Of a stretch of DNA of 64,000 nt, positions 28,615 through 40,028 are shown piece by piece. Made by a program: the position numbers and the translations under genes. Under the pieces are notes generated by a model. That model had not been told where the DNA came from. It ran no database searches and saw nothing but the letters and a program-made list of their open reading frames with translations. Position 1 is the first letter of the stretch. The number at the start of each line of letters is the position of its first letter. The DNA comes from Rhizobacter sp. (GTDB lineage: Bacteria; Pseudomonadota; Gammaproteobacteria; Burkholderiales; Burkholderiaceae_C): NCBI GenBank assembly GCA_023954175.1, contig JAMLIM010000007.1, positions 17,302 through 81,301 on the forward strand, written 5' to 3'.

Positions 28615-29895
28615 ATGAACCACTCCAAGAACGAACAACTGATGGCCCGCAAGGCCGCGGCGACGCCGCGCGGCGTCGGCGTGATGGCGAGCTTCTTTGC
28701 CGAGCGCGCCGACAACGCCGAACTGTGGGACGTCGAAGGCCGCCGCTTCATCGACTTCGCCGGCGGCATCGCGGTGATGAACACCGGCCACGGCAACCCG
28801 AAGGTGCTCGCCGCGATCGAGGAGCAGCTGAAGCGCTTCACGCACACCTGTTACCAGGTCGTGCCCTACGAGAGCTATATCGCGCTCGCCGAGAAGCTCA
28901 ATTCGATGACGCCCGGCACGCACGCGAAGAAGACGGCGCTTTTCTCGACCGGCGCCGAGGCGATCGAGAACGCGATCAAGATCGCGCGCTCGTACACCAA
29001 GCGCAGTGGCGTGATCGCCTTCTCCGGCGCGTTCCACGGGCGCAGCATGTTCGCCGTCTCGCTCACCGGCAAGGTGGCTCCCTACAAGCTCGGCTTCGGG
29101 CCGTTCCCGCCCGAGATCTATCACGCACCGTTTCCGGGTGAAGGGGTCGCACTCGACGACGTCAAGAAGGCCGTCGGCCACATCTTCAAGGCCGACATCG
29201 AGCCGAGCCGGGTGGCCGCGATCGTGTTCGAGCCGGTGCAGGGCGAAGGCGGCTTCAACGTGATCCAGGCCGAAGCCGTGCGCTGGCTGCGCGCGCTGTG
29301 CGACGAGCATGGCATCGTGCTGATCGCCGACGAGATCCAGACCGGCTTCGGCCGCACCGGCAAGATGTTCGCGATGGAGCACTACGGCGTCGTGCCCGAC
29401 CTGATGACGATCGCCAAGTCGCTCGCCGGCGGCGTGCCGCTGTCGGCGGTGACGGGCAAGGCCGAGATCATGGACGCGCCGGCGCCCGGCGGCCTCGGCG
29501 GCACCTACGCCGGCAACCCGCTCGCGGTCGCCGCCGCGCATGCGGTGATCGACGTCATGCGCGAAGACAAGCTGCCCGAACGCGGGCAACGGCTCGGCGA
29601 CCGGCTCAAGGCCATGCTCGGCACGATGCGCAAGGAGGTGCCCCAGATCGCCGACATCCGCGGCCTGGGCGCGATGGTCGCGGTCGAGTTCAGGCAAGCG
29701 GGCAATGGCGAGCCCGATGCCGACCTCACGAAGCGGGTGCAGGCGCAGGCGCTCGAGCGCAACCTGATCCTGCTTTCGTGCGGCGTCGACGCCAACGTGC
29801 TGCGCTTCCTGTTCCCGCTCACCGTGCAGGATGCGATCTTCGACGAAGCCCTGGACATCCTGAGAACTTCGCTGCGCGCCGCCGTGGCGCAATGA
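28615..29895 (+). CDS. gabT: 4-aminobutyrate aminotransferase
   Basis: PLP enzyme of 426 residues that converts GABA and 2-oxoglutarate to succinate semialdehyde and glutamate. Blocks: GGIAVMNTGHGNPKV, FSTGAEAIENAIKIAR, FSGAFHGRSMFAVSLTGK, IADEIQTGFGRTGKMFAMEH, and the Schiff-base lysine in LMTIAKSLAGGVPLSAV. AGAGGAAG lies just before the ATG. Its stop overlaps the start of the next gene (ATGA). It links the GABA made by PuuD to GabD, whose gene is at 4376. Confidence 0.96.
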   Translation: MNHSKNEQLMARKAAATPRGVGVMASFFAERADNAELWDVEGRRFIDFAGGIAVMNTGHGNPKVLAAIEEQLKRFTHTCYQVVPYESYIALAEKLNSMTPGTHAKKTALFSTGAEAIENAIKIARSYTKRSGVIAFSGAFHGRSMFAVSLTGKVAPYKLGFGPFPPEIYHAPFPGEGVALDDVKKAVGHIFKADIEPSRVAAIVFEPVQGEGGFNVIQAEAVRWLRALCDEHGIVLIADEIQTGFGRTGKMFAMEHYGVVPDLMTIAKSLAGGVPLSAVTGKAEIMDAPAPGGLGGTYAGNPLAVAAAHAVIDVMREDKLPERGQRLGDRLKAMLGTMRKEVPQIADIRGLGAMVAVEFRQAGNGEPDADLTKRVQAQALERNLILLSCGVDANVLRFLFPLTVQDAIFDEALDILRTSLRAAVAQ

Positions 29896-30839
29896 CGGCC
29901 CAGGGCGGCGCGCCGTCACCGGCCGCGCGCGCTGCGCACGCCCCGTGGTGGGCCTACGCGAGCCTTGCCGCGAGCATGACGCTCGTCGGCAGCTACGTCG
30001 GCCTGTCCAAGCTGCTGGTCGCCGTCTTTCCGGTATTCCTGCTCGCATGGCTGCGCTTCGGCATCGCCGCCGTCGCGATGCTCGGCTGGCTGCGGCGTGC
30101 GCCGGGCGACCCGCCGCTCTCGGCGCGCGACCGCAAGTTGCTGTTCTGGGAGAGCTTCCTCGGCAACTTCATGTTCTCGATCTGCATGCTGTTCGGCGTT
30201 GCACTCACCTCGGCGCTGGCAGCGGGGGTGATCATGGCGGCGATCCCGGCCGCGGTCGCGCTGCTGTCCTGGCTCACGCTTGGCGAACGCATCGCCCGGC
30301 GCGTGGCGCTCGGCATCGCCTGCGCGATGGCCGGCATCGCCCTGCTCTCGCTGACGCGCAGCCCGGCCGGCCCGGCCGTCACCGAAAGCGGCACGCGCTG
30401 GCTGGGCAACCTGCTGCTGATCGGCGCGGTGCTGTGCGAGGCGAGCTATGTCGTCATCGGCAAGCAGCTCACCGCAAACGTCTCGGCCAAGCGCATCAGC
30501 GCGCTCGTCAATCTGTGGGGCCTCGCGCTCGTCACGCCGATGGGGCTGTGGATGGCGCTGTCGTTCGACTTCGGCACCGTCTCGTCCGCGATGTGGGCGT
30601 TGCTGCTCTTTTATGCGCTCGCCGCAAGCACGGTGACGGTGTGGCTGTGGATGACGGGCCTGAAGCACGTGCCTGCGGCGGCGGCCGGCGTCTACAGCGT
30701 GATGCTGCCGGTCAGCGCGGCAGCCGTCGGTGTGCTCGTGCTCGGCGAATCATTCGGCGCGGCGCACGGCGTCGCCTTCGTGCTGGCGCTCGCCGGCGTC
30801 GTGCTCGCGACCCGCCCCGACCTGCGTCCGCCGCCCTAG
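29892..30839 (+). CDS. EamA/DMT-family transporter
   Basis: A 315-residue inner-membrane protein with about ten helices and two EamA repeats; FPVFLLAWLRFGIAAVAML in the first and LLLIGAVLCEASYVVIGKQL opening the second, ending in GVLVLGESFGAAHGVAFVLALAGVVLATR. ATG 29892 overlaps the gabT stop by four bases, so it is translated with gabT. That coupling suggests export or uptake of an amine, GABA or related amino acid, but the family does not show its substrate. Confidence 0.88.
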   Translation: MTAQGGAPSPAARAAHAPWWAYASLAASMTLVGSYVGLSKLLVAVFPVFLLAWLRFGIAAVAMLGWLRRAPGDPPLSARDRKLLFWESFLGNFMFSICMLFGVALTSALAAGVIMAAIPAAVALLSWLTLGERIARRVALGIACAMAGIALLSLTRSPAGPAVTESGTRWLGNLLLIGAVLCEASYVVIGKQLTANVSAKRISALVNLWGLALVTPMGLWMALSFDFGTVSSAMWALLLFYALAASTVTVWLWMTGLKHVPAAAAGVYSVMLPVSAAAVGVLVLGESFGAAHGVAFVLALAGVVLATRPDLRPPP

Positions 30840-30875
30840 ACTCGTCACACGACGGGCGACGGGCGTGGTGGCAAC

Positions 30876-31877
30876 TCAGGCCGGGACGGCGAACTGCGCC
30901 AGCGCCTCGCGCGCCTGCGCCGCGACGGCGCGCGGCGGCATGAGCTTCATGCGGTGATCCGACCACACCTGGCGCCAGCGCCGCGCACCCGGCCGGCCGT
31001 TCCACAGGCCGAGCGCATGGCGCATCGCATGCGACCAGGGTGTGCCTTCGCGATGGAGGCGCTCGAGGTGATCGAGCCACCGATCCTCGACCTGCTCGCG
31101 CGAGACTGCCGGTCCGGGCACGCCGAAGAACGTCTCATCCCAGGCGGCCATCGCCCAGGGCTCGTGATACGCATGGCGGCCCAGCATCACGCCATCGACA
31201 TGCCGCAGATGCGCCGCGATCGCCGCATCGCTCGCGACGCCGCCGTTGAGCACGATGGTCAGCGCCGGGAAGTCCCGCTTGAGGCGATAGACCACCTCAT
31301 GGCGCAGCGGCGGCACCTCGCGGTTCTCCTTCGGGCTGAGGCCCTGCAGCCACGCATTGCGTGCATGAACGATGAACACGCTGCAACCTGCGTCTGCCAC
31401 GGTGCCGATGAAATCGCGCACGAAAGCGTAGCTCTCGACGCGCCCGACGCCGATGCGGTGCTTGACCGTGACCGGCAGGCCCTCGGCCGCATCCTGCATC
31501 GCGCGCACGCAATCGGCGACCAGCGGCGCTTCGGACATCAGGCAGGCGCCGAACGCGCCACGCTGAACACGCTCGCTCGGGCAACCGCAGTTGAGGTTCA
31601 CCTCGTCGTAGCCCCAGCGCAGCGCGAGACGTGTGCAGGCGGCCAGGTCTTCAGGCTCGCTGCCGCCGAGTTGCAATGCGAGTGGATGCTCGACGACGTC
31701 GAAATCCAGGTGGCGCGGCACGTCGCCATGCAGCAGCGCACCGGTCGTCACCATCTCGGTGTAGAGCCGGGTGCGCCGCGTCAGCAGCCTGTGGAACACG
31801 CGGCAATGCCTGTCCGTCCAGTCCATCATCGGAGCGACGGACAGGCGCCAGGCGTCGGGTGCGTGAGTCGAGGTCAT
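30876..31877 (-). CDS. dusA: tRNA-dihydrouridine synthase A
   Basis: FMN-dependent reductase that makes dihydrouridine in the D loop of tRNA (positions 20/20a in E. coli). The 333-residue protein starts RLSVAPMMDWTDRHCRVFHR, the DusA signature, with YTEMVTTGALLHG; the proton-donor cysteine is C99 in NLNCGCPSERVQRGAFGACL, and VKHRIGVG and NGGV blocks bind FMN. ATG 31877 is selected; the frame is open further upstream but without DusA-like sequence. A 268-base region upstream (31878-32145) shows no other gene. Confidence 0.94.
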   Translation of the reverse strand: MTSTHAPDAWRLSVAPMMDWTDRHCRVFHRLLTRRTRLYTEMVTTGALLHGDVPRHLDFDVVEHPLALQLGGSEPEDLAACTRLALRWGYDEVNLNCGCPSERVQRGAFGACLMSEAPLVADCVRAMQDAAEGLPVTVKHRIGVGRVESYAFVRDFIGTVADAGCSVFIVHARNAWLQGLSPKENREVPPLRHEVVYRLKRDFPALTIVLNGGVASDAAIAAHLRHVDGVMLGRHAYHEPWAMAAWDETFFGVPGPAVSREQVEDRWLDHLERLHREGTPWSHAMRHALGLWNGRPGARRWRQVWSDHRMKLMPPRAVAAQAREALAQFAVPA

Positions 31878-32145
31878 CGTCGAAAGGGATCTGGATCGCA
31901 CGGCGAGGCGAAGCCGTCGTGTGCGTTGCGTCGCAGGCGTGATTGTCGCCGGGCAGGGCCGGGACGCTCTGCCGGCCGCCGTCCATCGCGCCTTGGAGCG
32001 CAGCCGCGCACACCACAAGGCGGGATTTCTGCGCGCTCTTCGCCACCGCGGCGACTTGCGACAGCGCGGATCATGGGCAGAATAGTCCCTCCGCCCTGCG
32101 CTTTCGCGCTGGGCGGCCGGCAAACTCAGCGCGATGAGGGCAGTC

Positions 32146-32733
32146 ATGGCAAGCGAACAACGCGCGGCAAATGCCGCATTCCAGCATGCGGCCGACGAGG
32201 CCGTGAGCCTCACGCCGGGTACGTCGGTCAGCGCCAAGCCGATCAGCGGCGAGACCTACCCCATGATGCGCCAGCTCGGCGGGCGGGCCTACCAGTTGCT
32301 CGCCGCCGCGCGCGCGGCCGACCACTTCATCGCCCAGGAGAGCGAGCAGGACCGCGATACCGGCACCTGGCTGATATCGACCGCCGTCACGCTGGCCGAG
32401 GAGATGACCGACGACATCGACGGCATGGCCAAGAACATCAGGGCCAGCACGAACGACGCGACGCTGGCGCAGGGTTTCCAGAAACTGCGCGCGCGTGCCC
32501 ACCAGCTGTACGCGGCGACACGGGCGGCCGATCACTTCCTGGAGCAGGAGAGCAACGTCGATCGCAGCACCGGCTCCTGGCTCATCGCCTGCGCACTCGG
32601 CCTCGCCGACAAGCTCGCCAACGAGCTCGAGGATCTGGCCAACGGCATGCGTCGGGGCGCCGGCGACGCCGCGATGCCGACCTCCGATCGCCGCCCTGGG
32701 CCGGGCAGCACATCGCATTCCGCGATGGTCTGA
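32146..32733 (+). CDS. hypothetical protein built of two tandem ~57-residue repeats
   Basis: A 195-residue soluble helical protein of unknown function. Residues 43-99 and 113-169 are two copies of one unit at a 70-residue period: GRAYQLLAAARAADHFIAQE versus ARAHQLYAATRAADHFLEQE, then DRDTGTWLISTAVTLAEEM versus DRSTGSWLIACALGLADKL. ATG 32146 has GAGG 6 bases upstream; ATG 32134 is the alternative. The C-terminal 25 residues are polar and unstructured. It is a single gene between dusA and a convergent DMT transporter. No domain is recognised. Confidence 0.75.
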   Translation: MASEQRAANAAFQHAADEAVSLTPGTSVSAKPISGETYPMMRQLGGRAYQLLAAARAADHFIAQESEQDRDTGTWLISTAVTLAEEMTDDIDGMAKNIRASTNDATLAQGFQKLRARAHQLYAATRAADHFLEQESNVDRSTGSWLIACALGLADKLANELEDLANGMRRGAGDAAMPTSDRRPGPGSTSHSAMV

Positions 32734-32792
32734 CGCGCCGAGCGGTTGCGGCTTCGGAGCGGCGCGGTTGCGCGCACTTCGGGCGCAGCGGG

Positions 32793-33701
32793 TCAGGCGA
32801 TCGGGCTCACCACCGGCAGTTCGACTTCTGCGCGCAGCGCGAGCAGTTCGTTGACCACAAGCGCGCCGATGACGAGCGTGCCGCCGACGAGCGTCGCGAC
32901 GCTCGGCGCTTCGCCGGCGCCGAGCCAGGCCCAGGTCACGCCGAGAATCACCTCGAGCAGGCCGAGCAGCGACACCTCCGGCCCCGGCAGCACGCGCGCC
33001 GCGCGAACGACGAGCAGGCAAGGTACGGCGAGCTGAAACACGCCGAGCAGGGCGAGCAGCGTCAGGTCGTGCGCAGACGCCTGAAAGGGCGTCGCCCAGG
33101 GCAGCACACCGAGCATCGAGACCAGCGCGCCGATCAGCACGGCACTCATCATGTCCTTGCCTTCTTCCGTCTTGCCGTGCTGGACGTGCTGCAGCAGCGT
33201 CCAGTTGATCGCCGCCGCGACGGGCACGCAAAACGCCACCGCGATGCCGATCAACTGATCGGCGTCCTTTGCGCCGGCCTCGTTCCCGAACATCCACGCA
33301 ATGCCCGCACCGGCGACGCCGATCGCGCCCCAGGTGCGCGCGGCGAGCCGATGGCCGAGGACGAAACGCGACATCAGGGCCGTCAGCAAGGGCCCGATCG
33401 ACATCGTGACAAGCACGTTCGCGACCGAGGTCAGCGTGATCCCGACCATGAACGCGGTGAACATCACCGACCAGCACAGACCCGAAGCCCACACCGGCCA
33501 CGGCGAGCGCGCCAGCCGGCGCCAGAACGCCGCCCCGCGCATCACGCTGAACGCGATCGACAGCGCGAGCGCGTTGAATGCGCTGCGCCAGAACGTGATT
33601 TCGAAGCTGCGCGCCGCCTCGAGATGGCGCGTCACGACGCCTGCGATGCTCCACAGCAGCGTCGCGACCACCATCAGAAAAACCGCCTTGCGATGCGTCA
33701 T
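32793..33701 (-). CDS. EamA/DMT-family transporter
   Basis: A 302-residue inner-membrane protein with about ten helices and two EamA repeats, starting KAVFLMVVATLLWSIAGVVTRHLE with FEITFWRSAFNALAL; the second repeat follows GIAVAFCVPVAAAINW. GAGG lies 7 bases before the ATG. It starts 22 bases after the typA stop on the same strand and so probably ends the nusA-infB operon transcript. The substrate is not evident. Confidence 0.9.
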   Translation of the reverse strand: MTHRKAVFLMVVATLLWSIAGVVTRHLEAARSFEITFWRSAFNALALSIAFSVMRGAAFWRRLARSPWPVWASGLCWSVMFTAFMVGITLTSVANVLVTMSIGPLLTALMSRFVLGHRLAARTWGAIGVAGAGIAWMFGNEAGAKDADQLIGIAVAFCVPVAAAINWTLLQHVQHGKTEEGKDMMSAVLIGALVSMLGVLPWATPFQASAHDLTLLALLGVFQLAVPCLLVVRAARVLPGPEVSLLGLLEVILGVTWAWLGAGEAPSVATLVGGTLVIGALVVNELLALRAEVELPVVSPIA

Positions 33702-33723
33702 CGCAGCACCTCTGCAGGAGTGA

Positions 33724-35541
<1,818 letters not shown>

Positions 35542-35572
35542 GCTTTGCTTTCGTTCTTTCGTACTTTCGGAT

Positions 35573-36532
35573 TCAGGCGAGGACTTCGTGGCCTCGCGCA
35601 TTGACCTGCAACAGGGCCTGCACTTCGGGCGGGCTGAGCAGCCGGTCGGCGATCAACTCGCCACCGGCGATGTGCGCGCTGCCGAGGAACGCGCCGCGCT
35701 GCGGCCCGTAGACGCGCACCTGCGCCGCATCGGCCGCATCGATGCGCCGGCGCAGGCCGCTCAGGAAGCGCCCCGCCTCGTCGTCGGCCAGGCGCACCGC
35801 GGGCCAGTCGGCCAGCAAGGTGTCGGCCGGTTGCAGCAGCGCGTCTCGCGCCGGCTCATCGAGCGCGGCGAGCGCCTCCAACGTGATCGACGCCTCGACG
35901 CGCAACGCGCCGCTCGCGGTGCGGCGCAGCGCCGCGAGATGCGCGCCGCAGCCGAGCGCTTCGCCGATGTCTTCGGCAAGCGTGCGGATGTAGGTGCCCT
36001 TGCTGCAGCGCACGTCGAGCACGAGGCGTTCTTCGCGCCATTCGACGATGTCGATCGCGAGGATGCGCACCTCGCGCGGCGCGCGCTCGATCTCGATGCC
36101 GGCGCGCGCATAGTCGTACAGCGCGCGGCCCTCGAGCTTCAGCGCCGAGTGCATCGGCGGCACCTGGCTGATGACGCCGACGAAGCGGCGGCAGACGGCG
36201 TCGATCTGCTCGCGCGTGACCTTGACCGGACGCTCGCGCAGCACCTCGCCCTCGGCATCTCCCGTGCTCGTCGTGCGGCCGAGCGCGAGCGTCGCGCGGT
36301 ACGCCTTGTCGGCGTCGAGGCTGACCTGCGAGAACTTGGTCGCGGCGCCGAAGCACAGCGGCAGCAGGCCGGTCGCGAGCGGGTCGAGCGTGCCGGTGTG
36401 GCCGGCCTTCTCGGCGCGATAGAGGCGTTTGGCCCTTTGCAAGGCGTCGTTGCTCGACAGGCCAAGCGGCTTGTCGAGCAGCAGGACGCCATGCACCGGG
36501 CGGCGCACGATGCGGACGCGTTCGGGTTTCAC
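35573..36532 (-). CDS. truB: tRNA pseudouridine-55 synthase
   Basis: Makes pseudouridine 55 in the T loop of tRNAs. The 319-residue protein has the catalytic aspartate D50 in [20 protein letters not shown], preceded by [37 protein letters not shown] and [21 protein letters not shown] follow, and a C-terminal PUA-like tail is present. The start is GTG 36532 with little ribosome-site sequence; the stop of a 37-codon reading frame lies 4 bases upstream, so coupling to that frame or to rbfA is likely. Confidence 0.96.
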   Translation of the reverse strand: MKPERVRIVRRPVHGVLLLDKPLGLSSNDALQRAKRLYRAEKAGHTGTLDPLATGLLPLCFGAATKFSQVSLDADKAYRATLALGRTTSTGDAEGEVLRERPVKVTREQIDAVCRRFVGVISQVPPMHSALKLEGRALYDYARAGIEIERAPREVRILAIDIVEWREERLVLDVRCSKGTYIRTLAEDIGEALGCGAHLAALRRTASGALRVEASITLEALAALDEPARDALLQPADTLLADWPAVRLADDEAGRFLSGLRRRIDAADAAQVRVYGPQRGAFLGSAHIAGGELIADRLLSPPEVQALLQVNARGHEVLA

Positions 36533-36536
36533 GCGT

Positions 36537-36650
36537 TCAGTCCGGCGCCGCGCCGCCCGAGGTCAGGCCGCGCGCCCAGGGCAAGGCAGGCGCAGCTTCG
36601 CGACCCTCGAGGCCGCGCAGGTGAGTCGCGATGCGCTTGGCGGGCGTCAT
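36537..36650 (-). CDS. 37-residue small ORF between rbfA and truB
   Basis: ATG at 36650 (one base after the rbfA stop) to TGA at 36537 (four bases before the truB start) gives [20 protein letters not shown] and 17 more residues, high in Ala, Gly and Arg. An AGGAAG-like sequence inside the end of rbfA could serve it. Codon third positions are G/C-rich like the neighbours. It fills the whole rbfA-truB gap in one frame, which suggests that ribosomes translate through it; whether the peptide matters or it only couples translation is unknown. Confidence 0.35.
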   Translation of the reverse strand: MTPAKRIATHLRGLEGREAAPALPWARGLTSGGAAPD

Positions 36651-36651
36651 C

Positions 36652-37017
36652 CTAGTCTTCCTTCGCCCGCGTGGCGTTGGCTTCCTGGATCAGCGCGTTC
36701 AGCTCGGCGGCGCGTTCGGTCGTGCGGTCGAACAGGAAGTGCAGCGTCGGCACGGTGTGGATGCTCAGGCGCTTGAAGAGGCCGTTGCGCAGGTAGCCCG
36801 CGGCCTCGTTGAGCGCGGTTTCGCACTCCTTGGCGTCGCCGACGAGCACGGAGAAATAGACCTTGGCGTGCGCGTAGTCGGGCGTGACTTCGACCAGGTG
36901 CAGGGTGACGAGGCCGATGCGCGGGTCCTTCAGCTCGCGGATCAACTCGGCCAGATCACGCTGGATCTGGTCGGCGATGCGAAAGCCGCGGTTGGGGATG
37001 GATCGCTTGTGTCGCAT
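36652..37017 (-). CDS. rbfA: 30S ribosome-binding factor A
   Basis: KH-like factor of 121 residues that matures the 16S 5' end and is needed at low temperature. Family pattern: [52 protein letters not shown], ending in a charged tail ([13 protein letters not shown]). ATG 37017 (MRHKRS) is chosen; a longer in-frame start at 37056 adds non-family sequence. It lies 82 bases after infB in the classical order. Confidence 0.95.
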   Translation of the reverse strand: MRHKRSIPNRGFRIADQIQRDLAELIRELKDPRIGLVTLHLVEVTPDYAHAKVYFSVLVGDAKECETALNEAAGYLRNGLFKRLSIHTVPTLHFLFDRTTERAAELNALIQEANATRAKED

Positions 37018-37099
37018 GGTGTGTTGCGCTGTCGCTCCATGCACAAACCCCGCCAACTTTTCGGAGGGCGGGGCTTGTTCAGGGGGAGCAAGTGCCGCG

Positions 37100-39979
37100 T
37101 CAGAGCGTTCGTGCCACTTCCTTGACCTCGAAGAACTCGAGCTGATCGCCCTCGGCGATGTCGTTGTAGTTCTTCAGCTTGATGCCGCACTCGAAGCCTT
37201 CCTTGACCTCGCGCACGTCGTCCTTCTCGCGCCGCACCGAATCGACCTCGCCGGTGTAGACGACGACGTTCTCGCGCAGCAGGCGGAAGCGCGCGCCGCG
37301 ACGCACGACGCCCGACGTGACCATGCTGCCGGCGACGGTGCCGATCTTGGAGGCGACGAACACCTTGCGGATCTCGGCCGTGCCGATGACTTCCTCGCGC
37401 TGTTCGGGCGCGAGCATGCCCGTCATCGCCGCCTTCACCTCGTCGACCGCGTCGTAGATGATGTTGTAGTAGCGGATGTCGACGCCGTTGCCTTCGGCGA
37501 GCTTCCTCGCGCCCGCATCGGCGCGCACGTTGAAGCCGATGACGACTGCCTTCGACGCGATCGCGAGGTTGATGTCGCTTTCGCTGATGCCGCCCACCGC
37601 GCCGTGCACGACACGCACCTTGACCTCGTCGGTCGACAGCTTGAGCAGTGATTGCGCGAGCGCTTCCTGCGAGCCCTGGACGTCGGCCTTGACGATGAGC
37701 GACAGCGTCTGCGACGCGCCGGCGGCGTCGAACATGTTCTCCAGGTTCGCGGCCTGCTGGCGGTTGAGCTTGACATCGCGGTACTTGCCCTGGCGGAAGG
37801 TCGCGATCTCCCGCGCCCGGCGCTCGTCGGCGAGCACCATGAACTCGTCGCCCGCCTGCGGCACTTCGGTCAGGCCCTGGATCTCGACCGGGATCGACGC
37901 CCCGGCTTCGGTGCAGGGCTTGCCGTTCTCGTCGAGCATCGCGCGCACGCGCCCGTAGCTCGACCCGGCGAGCACGACGTCGCCGCGCTTCAAGGTGCCC
38001 GACTGCACGAGCACGGTCGCCACCGGGCCGCGGCCCTTGTCGAGCTGCGCTTCGATCACGAGGCCCTTGGCCGGTGCGTCGACCGGCGCCTTCAGCTCGA
38101 GCACCTCGGCCTGCAGCAGCACCTGCTCGAGCAGCTGGTCGATGCCGGCACCGGTCTTGGCCGAGACCGGCACGAATGGCGACTCGCCCCCGAATTCCTC
38201 GGGCACGACGCCTTCGGCGACGAGTTCGGACTTGAGCCGCTCGACGTTCGCCTCGGGCTTGTCCATCTTGTTCATCGCGACGACGAGCGGCACGCCGGCG
38301 TCCTTCGCGTGGGCGATCGCCTCCTTCGTCTGCGGCATCACGCCGTCGTCGGCGGCGACCACCAGGATCACGATGTCGGTCGCCTTCGCGCCGCGCGCGC
38401 GCATCGCGGTGAACGCGGCGTGGCCCGGCGTGTCGAGGAAGGTGACCATCCCGCGCGGCGTCTCGACGTGATAGGCGCCGATGTGCTGCGTGATGCCGCC
38501 TGCCTCGCCGGCAGCGACGCGCGAAGTCCGGATGTAGTCGAGCAGCGAGGTCTTGCCATGATCGACGTGGCCCATCACGGTGACGACCGGTGCGCGCGGC
38601 AGCAGTTCGAGGTCGGTCTCGCTCTCGCCCTCTTCGAGGAAGGCCTCGGGGTCGTCGAGCTTGGCGGCGAAGGCCTTGTGGCCCATCTCCTCGACGAGGA
38701 TCATGGCCGTTTCCTGGTCGAGCTGCTGGTTGATCGTGACCATCTGGCCGAGCTTCATCAACTGTTTGATGACCTCGGAGGCCTTGACCGACATCTTGTG
38801 CGCGAGGTCGGCGACGCTGATCGTCTCGGGCACGTGCACCTCCTGCGGCAGCAGCTCGGTCGGCGCGACGTAGGTCGACGGCGCGCCATCGTTGCGATCC
38901 CCTCTGCGCCCGCCACGCGGCGCACGCCAGCCCGGGCGCGACGCGCCACCGCTGTTGAGGGTCTTCAGGCCGCGGCGCTTGGCCGCATCGTCGGCCCAAC
39001 TCGACGACAGCTTCTCGGACTTGATCGACTTCTTCTCGCCCGGCTTGGCCGCCGTGGCGGCGCCAGGGGCGCCCGGCGCACCGGCCTTCTTGTGGATCGT
39101 CCCCTTGATCTCGGCCACCACCGGCTTCCGCGGTTCGGCCTGGTGCGGCACGAGAACGCGCTTGGGCGCGTTCATCATCTGACGGATCGCCGCGGCCTCG
39201 TCCTCGGCCTGCTTGCGACGCTTTGCGAGGTCGGCAAGCCGCTGCTTCTCTTCGTCGACGACGTCGGCAGCCTTGATCACGCGCAGCGCCGGCTTGGCGG
39301 GCTCGGCCGCGTCGGGCGCGGCGGTGTCGTCCGCCGACGGCTCGGCCGTTTGATCGGCCGCGGCTTTCTCAGCCGCCTTCTCTGCAGCCTTGTCCGCCGC
39401 CTTCTTCGCAGCCTTCTCCGATACCTTCTTCTTCGGCGCGGCTGCGGCGGCCAGCGCCTCGGCCGCCAGTTCCGCGGCGGCCTTTTCGACCGCTTCGCGC
39501 TGGCGCAGCTCGGCAGCGTCGCGCTCGGCGCGCTCCTGCTCCTCGCGCTGCTGGCGCTTCTCGGCAATCTCTTCTTCCTGGCGACGCAGCAGTTCGGCCT
39601 GCGCATGCGCCTCTTCCTCGCGGCGGCGGAGTTCGACATCGTCGATCGCCGGCGTCATCGGCTCGGCGGCCGGCGCGTCGTCGCGCTTGATGAAGGTGCG
39701 CTTCTTGCGCACTTCGACCTGAATCGTGCGCGCCTTGCCGCTCGAATCGGCCTGCTTGATCTCGCTCGTCGACTTGCGCGTGAGCGTGATCTTGCGACGC
39801 TCGGCGCCCGCCGTCCCGTGCGCCGAGCGCAGGTGGTCGAGCAGGCGCTCCTTGTCGGATTCGGTCAGCGCATCGTCGGTCGATGCCTTCTCCACGCCGG
39901 CCGACTGGAGCTGCTCGAGCAGCGCCGCGGCCGAGCGGTTGAGCTCTGCAGCGAACTGGGCGACGGTGGTCACGGCCAT
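37100..39979 (-). CDS. infB: translation initiation factor IF-2
   Basis: GTPase that brings fMet-tRNA to the 30S subunit. The 959-residue protein has an N-terminal IF2N domain (1-50), a long charged Ala/Glu/Lys low-complexity linker (about 110-370) with a coiled EAEEELRR-like stretch, a second IF2N-type motif ([20 protein letters not shown], 387-406), and the G domain with G1 GHVDHGKT at 470-477, then DTPGHAAF and NKMDKPEAN. Domains II-IV follow to the end. It is 49 bases after nusA. Confidence 0.98.
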   Translation of the reverse strand: MAVTTVAQFAAELNRSAAALLEQLQSAGVEKASTDDALTESDKERLLDHLRSAHGTAGAERRKITLTRKSTSEIKQADSSGKARTIQVEVRKKRTFIKRDDAPAAEPMTPAIDDVELRRREEEAHAQAELLRRQEEEIAEKRQQREEQERAERDAAELRQREAVEKAAAELAAEALAAAAAPKKKVSEKAAKKAADKAAEKAAEKAAADQTAEPSADDTAAPDAAEPAKPALRVIKAADVVDEEKQRLADLAKRRKQAEDEAAAIRQMMNAPKRVLVPHQAEPRKPVVAEIKGTIHKKAGAPGAPGAATAAKPGEKKSIKSEKLSSSWADDAAKRRGLKTLNSGGASRPGWRAPRGGRRGDRNDGAPSTYVAPTELLPQEVHVPETISVADLAHKMSVKASEVIKQLMKLGQMVTINQQLDQETAMILVEEMGHKAFAAKLDDPEAFLEEGESETDLELLPRAPVVTVMGHVDHGKTSLLDYIRTSRVAAGEAGGITQHIGAYHVETPRGMVTFLDTPGHAAFTAMRARGAKATDIVILVVAADDGVMPQTKEAIAHAKDAGVPLVVAMNKMDKPEANVERLKSELVAEGVVPEEFGGESPFVPVSAKTGAGIDQLLEQVLLQAEVLELKAPVDAPAKGLVIEAQLDKGRGPVATVLVQSGTLKRGDVVLAGSSYGRVRAMLDENGKPCTEAGASIPVEIQGLTEVPQAGDEFMVLADERRAREIATFRQGKYRDVKLNRQQAANLENMFDAAGASQTLSLIVKADVQGSQEALAQSLLKLSTDEVKVRVVHGAVGGISESDINLAIASKAVVIGFNVRADAGARKLAEGNGVDIRYYNIIYDAVDEVKAAMTGMLAPEQREEVIGTAEIRKVFVASKIGTVAGSMVTSGVVRRGARFRLLRENVVVYTGEVDSVRREKDDVREVKEGFECGIKLKNYNDIAEGDQLEFFEVKEVARTL

Positions 39980-40028
39980 GGGTGCTTTCCTTGCTTCTTT
40001 AGCTTGCGGTGCGGCGAGTTGCGCTCGT

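Noticed and set aside
26806-28847. A 684-codon minus-strand frame opposite puuC and the DUF3138 gene end
   Set aside because: The plus strand carries an unmistakable aldehyde dehydrogenase; the antisense product has no recognisable domain.
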